A stretch of 58,369 nt of DNA from Solirubrobacterales bacterium (lineage in GTDB: Bacteria > Actinomycetota > Thermoleophilia > Solirubrobacterales > Solirubrobacteraceae): contig JAFAWR010000306.1 in the NCBI GenBank assembly GCA_019241635.1, positions 1 to 58,369 on the forward strand. Reading direction: 5' to 3'. The position numbers and the translations under genes were made by a program. How positions within the stretch are numbered: the first letter of the stretch is position 1; every line of letters begins with the position of its first letter. The notes under the pieces were generated by a model. That model was not told where the DNA came from, ran no database searches, and saw nothing but the letters and a program-made list of their open reading frames with translations. Below, one piece after another: positions 51,898-58,369 of the stretch.

Positions 51898-52727
51898 GCG
51901 CAACGTCAGCCACACTCGAAACCCCCGTCCGCACGTCCGTGGCCCGCGGACAGGTAACCCAGCTCCGAGTCTTCCGCTCGGAGTGGACCAAGCTGTGGTC
52001 CCTGCGCTCGACGCGCTGGTCCCTGCTCGCCGCGACCGTGGCCATGGCCGGACTCGGTCCGCTCATCGCGTTCTTCCAGATGAACCGGTGGGACCGCATG
52101 GCGCCGGATGACCGGCTTCACTTCAACGCGATCAACACCGCGGTGGGCGGCTATCACTTCGCCCAGCTCGCCATCGGCGTGCTCGGCGTGTTGATCCTGA
52201 CCGGCGAGTACAGCACGGGTCAGATCCGCTCGAGCTTCATGGCCGTGCCCAAGCGCCTCCCGGTCCTGTGGGCCAAGTGCGGCACGTTCGCCGCGGTGGC
52301 GTTCGTGCTGATGCTGATCTCGGCGTTCGTCGCGTTCTTCGCGTCGCAGGGCATCCTCACCCAGCATCACGTGCAGACGACGCTGGGGCACGCCCCCGCG
52401 CTGCGCTCGGTCCTCGGTGCGGCCCTGTACATGGCGGTGCTCGGGGTGTTCGCCACCGGGCTCGGCGCGATCGTCCGCAATACGGCAGGCGGGATCTCGC
52501 TGTTCGCCGGTCTGCTGTTCGTCGTGCCCGGCCTGACCAACCTGCTCCCGACCAGCACGCAGAACGCGATCAACCCGTATCTGCCCTCGGTGGCCGCGCA
52601 GGGCATCCTGTCGGGCACCCGCGATGCGCACACGTTCTCACCGTGGGGCGGATTCGCGCTGTTCTGCGGTTACACCGTGGCCGTGCTGATCGTCGCGGCG
52701 GTCCTGCTCAAGCGCCGGGACGCGTAA
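51894..52727 (+). CDS. ABC-2 type transporter permease
   Basis: The product has 277 residues with about six membrane helices, including LLAATVAMAGLGPLIAFF, LAIGVLGVLILTGEYSTGQI, FAAVAFVLMLISAFVAFFAS and ALFCGYTVAVLIVAAVLLK. The segment GEYSTGQIRSSFMAVPKR is typical of ABC-2 permeases of actinobacteria. It pairs with the ATPase upstream (ATGA overlap). The sensor kinase starts 10 bases after its stop, so export activity is likely sensed and regulated by that two-component system. Confidence 0.9.
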   Translation: MSATSATLETPVRTSVARGQVTQLRVFRSEWTKLWSLRSTRWSLLAATVAMAGLGPLIAFFQMNRWDRMAPDDRLHFNAINTAVGGYHFAQLAIGVLGVLILTGEYSTGQIRSSFMAVPKRLPVLWAKCGTFAAVAFVLMLISAFVAFFASQGILTQHHVQTTLGHAPALRSVLGAALYMAVLGVFATGLGAIVRNTAGGISLFAGLLFVVPGLTNLLPTSTQNAINPYLPSVAAQGILSGTRDAHTFSPWGGFALFCGYTVAVLIVAAVLLKRRDA

Positions 52728-52737
52728 CGTCCGGGAC

Positions 52738-53889
52738 GTGCCTCGAAGCCTTCGACCGCGGCGCTGGGATGCAATCAGCGCCGCGGTCGTCCTGCTGCTG
52801 GTCCTGCCCGAGCTGACCCCGCGCCACGGCGGCGCGGCCGGCGTAGCGCTCGACCTGGCCTTCGCGATCCCGCTGCTCTGGCGCTCGCGCTGGCCCTTCC
52901 CGGTCTTCCTGCTCACCGCGGCCATCGCGTTCGTGCAGTGGCTGGTCGGGGTCCGGGTGCTCGGCGATCTCGCGCTGCTGATCGCGATGTACACGGTGGC
53001 CAGCCGCGAGGAACCCGCGACGGTTCTCACCGCGGCCGGGATCCTCGAGCTCGGAGTGATCCTCGCGCTGGCTCGGTGGTTCCACGGCGCGCACGTCAGG
53101 ACGTTTGTCGGGCTCACCGGGCTGGCCGCCGCGGCCGCCATCCTCGGGCGCAACATCCGTAACCGCCGCCGCCTGCTCGTCTCACTGCAGGAGCGGGCGG
53201 ACCGGCTCGAGCTCGAGCGCGACCAACAGGGCAGGCTGGCCGCGGCGGCCGAGCGGACCCGCATCGCGCGCGAGCTCCACGACGTGGTCGCGCACAACTT
53301 GACCGTGATGATCGCCCTGGCCGACGGCGCCACCTACGCGCTGCGCGACGCGCCCGACGAGGCGCAGGCGGCGCTCGAGACCGCTTCGAGCACGGGCCGG
53401 CGCGCGCTGGCCGAGATGCGCCGCCTGCTCGGCGTGTTGCGTGACGAGGGCGGCGACGCCGATCCGGATCGCGACCCGCAGCCCGGGGTGGCGAGGATCG
53501 ACGGGCTCATCGAGCAGGTCCGCGCCGCCGGGCTGCCGGTCTCATATCGCGTCTCCCCCGCCGCCCGCACGCTGCCCGACGGGGTCCAGCTCGCCCTCTA
53601 CCGGATCGTCCAGGAGTCGCTCACCAACACCCTCAAGCACGCTGGACCGTCCGCGGCCGCCGAGGTCGAGGTGATCGCCACCGAGCAGGCCGTCCGGGTT
53701 CAGGTCGCCGACACCGGCGCGGTCGCCGGCCCGGCCAACGGCGACGGCGGCTCCGGGCTGAAGGGCATGCGCGAGCGGGTGGCCGTCTACAGCGGCGAAG
53801 TCCAGGCCGGGCCTCGCCCGGGCGGCGGATGGGTCGTCTCGGCGCAGTTGCCCCTGCCCACCCCGGGAGCTGACGGCGAGCCAGCGTGA
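52738..53889 (+). CDS. NarL/DesK-type sensor histidine kinase (HisKA_3)
   Basis: The product has 383 residues. Four or five membrane helices fill residues 12-140 without a large outer loop, as in intramembrane-sensing kinases. A short coiled coil (LLVSLQERADRLELERDQQG) links to the HisKA_3 domain with the phosphorylated His in RIARELHDVVAHNLTVM. The ATPase contains RIVQESLTNTLKHA (N box) and GSGLKGMRERV (G box). GTG start; the regulator start overlaps its stop. Sits directly after the ABC exporter genes, a familiar layout for envelope-stress or antibiotic-sensing modules. Confidence 0.92.
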   Translation: MPRSLRPRRWDAISAAVVLLLVLPELTPRHGGAAGVALDLAFAIPLLWRSRWPFPVFLLTAAIAFVQWLVGVRVLGDLALLIAMYTVASREEPATVLTAAGILELGVILALARWFHGAHVRTFVGLTGLAAAAAILGRNIRNRRRLLVSLQERADRLELERDQQGRLAAAAERTRIARELHDVVAHNLTVMIALADGATYALRDAPDEAQAALETASSTGRRALAEMRRLLGVLRDEGGDADPDRDPQPGVARIDGLIEQVRAAGLPVSYRVSPAARTLPDGVQLALYRIVQESLTNTLKHAGPSAAAEVEVIATEQAVRVQVADTGAVAGPANGDGGSGLKGMRERVAVYSGEVQAGPRPGGGWVVSAQLPLPTPGADGEPA

Positions 53890-54569
53890 GCGAGTCACCC
53901 CCCACGCGCATCCTGCTCGTCGACGACCAGCCGATGCTCCGGATGGGCTACCGGATGGTGCTCGACGCCCAGCCCGACCTCAGCGTGGTCGGAGAGGCCG
54001 AGAGCGGCGAGCAGGCGATCGAGCTGACCGCTCGTCTCGAGCCCGACGTGGTGCTGATGGACGTCCGGATGCCCGGCCTCGACGGGGTCAAGGCCACCGA
54101 GCGGATCGTTGACTCGGGCAGCCGGTCGCGGATCATCATCCTGACCACCTTCGACCTCGACGAGTACGCCTACGGGGCGCTGCGCGCCGGCGCCAGCGGC
54201 TTCCTGCTGAAAGATGCCCCGCCCCCGGACATGCTCTCGGCCATCCGGGCGGTGGCCACCGGCGACGCGGTGGTCGCCCCGAGCGTCACCCGCCGCCTGC
54301 TCTCTCAGTTTGCCCGCCACCTGCCCGGCCCCGAACAGCGCGCGGACATGGATGATCCGCGCGTCGAGTCGCTCACCCCGCGCGAGCGCGAGCTCCTCGT
54401 GGAGGTGGCTCGGGGCCTGTCGAACGCCGAGATCGCCGAGCGGCTCGTGCTCTCCGAGGCCACGGTCAAGACTCACGTGGGCTCGATCCTCGGCAAGCTC
54501 GGTCTGCGCGACCGGGTTCAGATCGTGGTGTTCGCCTACGAGACCGGCCTGGTTCGGCCGACGGCGTGA
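53886..54569 (+). CDS. NarL/LuxR-family response regulator
   Basis: The product has 227 residues. The receiver has RILLVDDQPMLRMGYRMVL, the phospho-acceptor Asp in VVLMDVRMPGLDGV, TTFDLDEY and LLKDAPP. The C-terminal LuxR-type HTH is LTPRERELLVEVARGLSNAE followed by EATVKTHVGSILGKLGLRDR. The GTG start overlaps the kinase stop (GTGA). It is the likely regulator of the ABC exporter upstream. Its 3' end is 15 bases from the rnj stop on the other strand; a small GAGA-C-CG-TCTC-like hairpin lies there. Confidence 0.93.
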   Translation: MSESPPTRILLVDDQPMLRMGYRMVLDAQPDLSVVGEAESGEQAIELTARLEPDVVLMDVRMPGLDGVKATERIVDSGSRSRIIILTTFDLDEYAYGALRAGASGFLLKDAPPPDMLSAIRAVATGDAVVAPSVTRRLLSQFARHLPGPEQRADMDDPRVESLTPRERELLVEVARGLSNAEIAERLVLSEATVKTHVGSILGKLGLRDRVQIVVFAYETGLVRPTA

Positions 54570-54584
54570 GAAGAGACCGTCTCC

Positions 54585-56249
54585 TCAGACCTCGACCACG
54601 ACCGGCAGCACCATCGGTCGCCGCCGCAGCCGGTCATAGACGAACGCGGCCAGGTCGTCGTGCAGCTCCTGCTGGAGCATGTCGATCTCGCGCACCCCGT
54701 CGTGCGCGGCGTTGGCCAGCGAGCGCTCGACCTCCTCGCGGATGTCCTCGACCAGGCTGTCGGCCTGCTCGACGAACGGGACGCCGCGGAAGATCACCTC
54801 GGGTGGGACGACCGACTCGCCGCTCTGCTCGGAGACCGTGGCGACCACGATGAAGATGCCGTCGCCCGAGAGCATGCGACGGTCGCGCAACGCCACGTCG
54901 GCCGGATCGCCGATGTCGACCCCATCGACGAAGATCATCCCGGACTGCTCGGGCTCGCCGTAGCGAGCGCCGCGCTGGTCGAGCTCGAGCGGCAGCCCGT
55001 TCTCGCCGCGGAACACGTCCTCGGGATCGATGCCGACCGCGGCGGCGAGCTGGGCGTGCAGCCGGATGCGCTTGTAGTCGCCGTGCACGGGCATCACGTA
55101 GCGCGGCTTGACCAGGTTCAGCATCAGCTTGAGCTCCTCGGCGTATCCGTGTCCCGAGGCGTGGATCGGGGCCTCGCGCGGGGTGATCACCTCGCAGCCG
55201 ATGTGGAACAGGCGGTCCACGGTCTCGTTCACCGCTCGCTCGTTGCCGGGGATCGGCGTGGCCGAGAACACCACGGTGTCGCCGCGATGCAGCTTGATCA
55301 TGCGGTGGTCGTTGTGAGCCATCCGGCGCAGCGCGGAAAGTGGCTCGCCCTGGGACCCGGTGGAGATCACCACGATCTTCTCGTCGGGCCAGTCCTCGAC
55401 CTCCTGGGGCGGGATCAGCGTGCCCTCGGGGAACTCGATGTGGCCAAGCGAGCGCCCGATGTTGACGTTCTTGCGCATCGAGCGGCCGACCAGCGAGACC
55501 TTGCGCCCGAGCCCAGCGGCGGCGTCGATCACCTGCTGAACGCGGTGGATGTTCGAGGCGAAGCTGGTGACGATGATTCTCCCGCTGGCGCGGGCGAACA
55601 CCTCCTGCAGGCGCGGCCCCACGTCGCGCTCGGAGGGTGAGAAGCCGGGGCGATCGGCGTTGGTCGAGTCGCCGCACAGGAGCAGCACGCCCTCCCGGCC
55701 CAGCTCGGCCAGTCGAGACACATCGGCCGGCGAGCCGTCGACCGGGGTCTGGTCGAACTTGTAGTCGCCGGTGACCAGCACGGTCCCGAGCTCGGTGGTG
55801 AGCGCGACCGCGCAAGAGTCGGGGATCGAGTGGGTCATGTGCACGAGCTCGAGGCGGAACGGTCCGAGCGTGAGCTCCTCGCCGGGCCGCAGGTCCTCGA
55901 GCTCGACGTCGCGAAGCTTGTGCTCATCGAGCTTGGACCGGGCCATGGCCACGGTGAGCCGAGCGCCGAACACCGGCGGAGTGTGGTCAAGCTCGCGGAT
56001 GACCCACGGGAGGGCACCCAGGTGGTCCTCGTGGCCGTGCGTGACCACGATCGCCTCGATGTCGTCCGCCCGGTCGCGCAGATAGCCGAAGTCGGGCAGC
56101 ACGAGGTCGATGCCGAGCATGTCGGTGGTCGGGAAGCGCAACCCGGTGTCGACCACGACGATGCGACCCTCGTACTCGACGACGGTCATGTTCTTGCCTA
56201 TCTCGCCCAGCCCGCCCAGCGGCAGGACCCGGAGAGCGCCGTTACTCAC
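54585..56249 (-). CDS. rnj: Ribonuclease J
   Basis: The product has 554 residues. The metallo-beta-lactamase core contains VVTHGHEDHLGALPW (HxHxDH, two zinc ions), VLVTGDYKFDQTPVDG and the beta-CASP segment (FASNIHRVQQVIDAAAG, GHIEFPEGTLIPPQEVE, HASGHGYAEELKLML, PVHGDYKRIRLHAQLA). A C-terminal domain follows. It has both endo- and 5'-exonuclease activity in mRNA and rRNA processing. GTG 56249 overlaps the dapA stop (GTGA), a conserved dapA-rnj coupling in actinobacteria. RNase Y at 33597 gives this organism both main decay enzymes. Confidence 0.96.
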   Translation of the reverse strand: MSNGALRVLPLGGLGEIGKNMTVVEYEGRIVVVDTGLRFPTTDMLGIDLVLPDFGYLRDRADDIEAIVVTHGHEDHLGALPWVIRELDHTPPVFGARLTVAMARSKLDEHKLRDVELEDLRPGEELTLGPFRLELVHMTHSIPDSCAVALTTELGTVLVTGDYKFDQTPVDGSPADVSRLAELGREGVLLLCGDSTNADRPGFSPSERDVGPRLQEVFARASGRIIVTSFASNIHRVQQVIDAAAGLGRKVSLVGRSMRKNVNIGRSLGHIEFPEGTLIPPQEVEDWPDEKIVVISTGSQGEPLSALRRMAHNDHRMIKLHRGDTVVFSATPIPGNERAVNETVDRLFHIGCEVITPREAPIHASGHGYAEELKLMLNLVKPRYVMPVHGDYKRIRLHAQLAAAVGIDPEDVFRGENGLPLELDQRGARYGEPEQSGMIFVDGVDIGDPADVALRDRRMLSGDGIFIVVATVSEQSGESVVPPEVIFRGVPFVEQADSLVEDIREEVERSLANAAHDGVREIDMLQQELHDDLAAFVYDRLRRRPMVLPVVVEV

Positions 56250-57115
56250 GCGCGAGAAGCTTGCAGCAGCCCGTGGCGCTCGAGCATGGCCCGGATCACG
56301 TCGAGCTCGGACTCGTCGAGCTCCACGTACGGGAGTCGGGGAGCGGCACCCGGCAGGATCCCCAGCATGGCCAGTGCCGCCTTGGTCGCGCAGGCCAGCG
56401 GCGCGACCGGCATGTCGCGGTAGACGTCCTTCAGCCCCTGATCGATCTCGCGCCGCCGGTCGGGCTCGTCGGCCATCCGGTGCATCTCCTCGCCGAACAG
56501 ATGGCTGGCCACGAGGATGCCGCCCGCCTCGCCCATGTCGAGCACGTCGGCGAGCAGGTCGTCGTTGCCGGCATAGATTCGCAGGCCATCGACCTTGGCC
56601 AGGTTGGCGGCATTGGCCTGCTTGACCGCGACGATGTTCTCGAGCTGGGCGAGCTCGGCGAGCAGGTCGTTCGGCATGTCCGAGCCGGTGCGCTGAGGGA
56701 TGTTGTAGAGCACGATCGGCAGATCGGTGGCGCGGCACACCTCCTCGAAGTGGCGCACGATGCCTCGCCGGCTCGGCCGGTTGTAATAGGGGTTCACGTG
56801 CAGGAGTGCGTCGGGGCCGATCTCGGTGGCCCGCTCCGTCAGGTGGATCGCGTGCCGGGTGTCGTTGGAGCCCACGCCGGCCACGATCGTCGTGTCGGTG
56901 CCGCGCATCTCCTCGACGGCCAGGCGGATGAAGCCGAGGTGCTCCTCGTCGTTCAGGGTCGAGGCCTCGCCGGTCGTGCCGCAGATCACCAGCCCGTCCG
57001 AGCCGTGCTCGACCAGGTGGTGCATGAGGGCGACGGCGGCCTCCTCGTCGACGCTCCCATCGGCGTCGAACGGGGTCACCATCGCTGTCAGGATCGTCCC
57101 GAGGTTGACGGACAT
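56246..57115 (-). CDS. dapA: 4-hydroxy-tetrahydrodipicolinate synthase
   Basis: The product has 289 residues, a TIM-barrel aldolase. GTTGEASTLNDEEHL carries the Thr-Thr of the proton relay, LLHVNPYYNRPSRRG the catalytic Tyr and Arg, and the Schiff-base Lys lies in NIVAVKQAN. It condenses pyruvate with aspartate semialdehyde, the entry to DAP and lysine. dapL and the DapF homologue encoded at 14.7-16.7 kb continue the route; dapB is not in the window. ATG 57115; rnj overlaps its stop. Confidence 0.95.
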   Translation of the reverse strand: MSVNLGTILTAMVTPFDADGSVDEEAAVALMHHLVEHGSDGLVICGTTGEASTLNDEEHLGFIRLAVEEMRGTDTTIVAGVGSNDTRHAIHLTERATEIGPDALLHVNPYYNRPSRRGIVRHFEEVCRATDLPIVLYNIPQRTGSDMPNDLLAELAQLENIVAVKQANAANLAKVDGLRIYAGNDDLLADVLDMGEAGGILVASHLFGEEMHRMADEPDRRREIDQGLKDVYRDMPVAPLACATKAALAMLGILPGAAPRLPYVELDESELDVIRAMLERHGLLQASRA

Positions 57116-57167
57116 CGCCGCGATTATCGCAGGGTAGGCGGGCGGACCGGCACTCGCCGGAAACTGC

Positions 57168-57647
57168 TCAGTGCTCTTTGCGGGCGCCCCAGGCCAGGAC
57201 CGACAGCGGACCCATGGCCTTGTCGGGGTGCGCGGGAGGTGGTGCCAGCTCGGGCTCGGCCTTGGCGGGCTGGGAGACGATGTGGGTGACCGGGGCGTCG
57301 GTCAGCTTGGCGATCCGCTCCGGCAGGCCGGCGTGCAGCCACTTCGAGAAGCGCATCGGCAGCGTCGAGACGATGATCTCGTCGTATTTCTTGGGGTCCC
57401 AGGCGTCGGTCACGGCCAGGATCGGGTCAGCGTTGCCGACGCCTCCCTCGGCCTCCAACCCTGCGGCCCGGAGCTGCTCGAGGGCCTCGCTCAGCTTGCG
57501 CTCGGCGGATTCCCGCCCACCACCGAATGGAGTCGCCGGAATGATCAGCGTGAAGCCGGCCGGCGCTCGTGACTTCAGCGCCTCGATCAGCTCATCGGAG
57601 GTCGCCGTCACGTTTGCCACCACGAGAAAGCTCCGTTTCCACGTCAT
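57168..57647 (-). CDS. Universal stress protein-like (UspA fold) protein
   Basis: The product has 159 residues. It begins WKRSFLVVANVTATSDELIE, an alpha/beta Rossmann-type first strand, and continues LTLIIPATPF-like FTLIIPATPFGGGRESAERK, DPILAVTDAW and YDEIIVSTLPMRFSKWL. The pattern fits UspA-like proteins, but the ATP-binding G-x2-G-x9-G-S/T motif is degenerate, so it may not bind ATP. ATG 57647 is chosen because AGGAGG lies 8 bases upstream; an in-frame extension to 57734 is not conserved. The C-terminal tail is Pro-rich. Probably a stress accessory protein; exact role unknown. Confidence 0.78.
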   Translation of the reverse strand: MTWKRSFLVVANVTATSDELIEALKSRAPAGFTLIIPATPFGGGRESAERKLSEALEQLRAAGLEAEGGVGNADPILAVTDAWDPKKYDEIIVSTLPMRFSKWLHAGLPERIAKLTDAPVTHIVSQPAKAEPELAPPPAHPDKAMGPLSVLAWGARKEH

Positions 57648-57697
57648 GACCGATCCTCCTAATCCGTTAGCGCTCACAAGCCACGATAGCGGGTCGT

Positions 57698-57763
57698 GGG
57701 CGCCTGATGTCCTTCTGACGACGCTCAACGGCAAGGCGTCGTCAGAAGGACATTCAGGCGCCC
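57698..57763. terminator. 27-bp hairpin downstream of the desaturase gene
   Basis: Left arm 57698-57724 (GGGCGCCTGATGTCCTTCTG...) pairs along its whole length with 57736-57763, with only one bulged base and an 11-base loop (TCAACGGCAAG). It lies 61 bases past the desaturase stop and 51 bases before the Usp-like ATG, both on the minus strand. Its length far exceeds a normal terminator and may reflect an inserted palindromic element serving as terminator. The rest of 57648-57823 shows no gene. Confidence 0.65.
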
Positions 57764-57823
57764 CTGCCCGTGGCCAGGCAGTCGGCGTGGACGGCTAAGT
57801 CGGCCGGTCCACGGACGGAAGCT

Positions 57824-58369
57824 TTAGCTGACGCCGGCGACTTCCGGAACGGGGCGCTCGCCCTTGCCGCGGATCAGCGGGCCCTGGTAGGCGCCGGGCT
57901 TGGGTCGCACCTTTCCGCCTGGGAAGGCCAGGCGGAGGATCGTCCGCTGCACCATGCCGAGCTGCTGGTGGAACGGCCCCGAGTTGTACGGCAGGCCGTA
58001 GCGCTGGCAGATCTCGCGCACCTTGGGGGCAATCTCGCCGTAGCGGGTGCTGGGCATGTCCGGGTACAGATGGTGCTCGACCTGATAGCCGAGGTTGCCG
58101 CTGATCACATGGAACAGCGGTCCGCCGTCGATGTTGGCCGCGCCGGTGAGCTGGCGCACGTACCAGGCGCCGCGGCTCTCGTTGTCGGTCTCCTCCTGGG
58201 TGAACGTGTACGTCTGGTCGGGGAAGTGGCCGCAGAAGATGATCCCGTAGGCCCACACGTTGCGGACGACGTTGGCCGTGAAGTTGGCCTTCAGCGTCGA
58301 CCTGAACGCGTCGCGGCCGACGTCGACCAGGTCGTTCCCGCGCTTGCCGCGCAGCGCCGCGACGCCGGC
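57824..58369 (-). CDS. Membrane fatty-acid desaturase, C-terminal part (cut by window edge)
   Basis: Frame is open from the right edge to the stop at 57824, giving the last 181 residues. The third histidine box NLGYQVEHHLYPDMPSTRY (QxxHH) and GGPLFHVISGN identify a membrane desaturase of the acyl-lipid (DesA/delta-6-like) class; SRGAWYVRQLTGAANI is usual before this box. The first two histidine boxes lie beyond the edge. It introduces a double bond into membrane lipid acyl chains using two-iron chemistry. Start unseen. A long hairpin follows. Confidence 0.88.
   Translation of the reverse strand, partial: AGVAALRGKRGNDLVDVGRDAFRSTLKANFTANVVRNVWAYGIIFCGHFPDQTYTFTQEETDNESRGAWYVRQLTGAANIDGGPLFHVISGNLGYQVEHHLYPDMPSTRYGEIAPKVREICQRYGLPYNSGPFHQQLGMVQRTILRLAFPGGKVRPKPGAYQGPLIRGKGERPVPEVAGVS

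Noticed and set aside
54585-56738. 717-residue frame as an extended RNase J
   Set aside because: The first 163 residues are the wrong frame of dapA; GTG 56249 with a GTGA overlap is the natural start.
1-58369. CRISPR array, prophage, IS element or integron
   Set aside because: No regularly spaced repeats, transposase, integrase or phage structural genes were found among the coding frames.

Overview
The window is very GC-rich, gene-dense chromosomal DNA of an actinobacterial type: third positions are nearly all G or C, GTG/TTG starts and 4-base ATGA/GTGA overlaps are common, and the order ftsK - rodZ - cinA - recA - recX - rny - miaB - miaA - dapF - hflX is the classic actinobacterial housekeeping backbone. 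LL-diaminopimelate aminotransferase (DapL), MurT/GatD, RNase J together with RNase Y, an Rv2578c-like radical SAM protein and an actinobacterial-type LexA box point to Actinomycetota; a deep soil lineage such as Thermoleophilia is my best guess, but I cannot prove it without a search. There is no phage, IS element, CRISPR array, rRNA or tRNA gene that I can recognise. The window is core chromosome, and its novelty lies in variants of core genes and in RNA/DNA structure.

Layout. 0.3-7.5 kb: two small secreted proteins, then a leucine block on the minus strand. It holds an XRE-cupin regulator coupled to leuC (interrupted by one in-frame TAG), leuD and a methyltransferase, and further right leuA preceded by a 17-residue leader peptide with four consecutive Leu codons. 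7.5-12.4 kb: a five-gene plus-strand operon with every junction overlapping (lipid kinase, murT, a methyltransferase, gatD, an orphan osmoprotectant-binding lipoprotein), which concerns the cell envelope. 12.4-19 kb: dut-hflX, dapF-dapL (DapF lacks both catalytic cysteines), a PMT-like glycosyltransferase, miaA. 19-25 kb: FIST sensor, SDR, transketolase, MscS channel, radical SAM protein with a LexA box. 25-32.5 kb: a PAS/coiled-coil/GAF protein, miaB, a two-component system and a small heme-type membrane protein. 32.6-45 kb: a glutamic (G1) peptidase, rny with a long hairpin-rich upstream region, recX, recA, an NAD-dependent epimerase, a 2H-phosphoesterase/SnoaL fusion, cinA, rodZ, ftsK. 45-58.4 kb: a frameshifted phospholipase-C-like membrane protein, a second OmpR-type two-component system, MarR-MFS, an ABC exporter coupled to a NarL-type two-component system, rnj-dapA, a Usp-like protein and the 3' part of a fatty-acid desaturase.

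How the parts fit. dapA (aspartate-semialdehyde condensation), dapL (tetrahydrodipicolinate to LL-DAP in one step) and the DapF homologue outline a short DAP route feeding lysine and peptidoglycan; murT/gatD amidate lipid II; ftsK, rodZ and the PMT-like enzyme also serve the envelope and division. miaA and miaB make ms2i6A in tRNA. recA and recX form a recombination unit, but the only canonical LexA box I see lies in front of the radical SAM gene. Two genes (leuC and the PLC-like gene) carry single-base lesions. They may be true decay or assembly errors, and this should be settled before metabolic conclusions are drawn.
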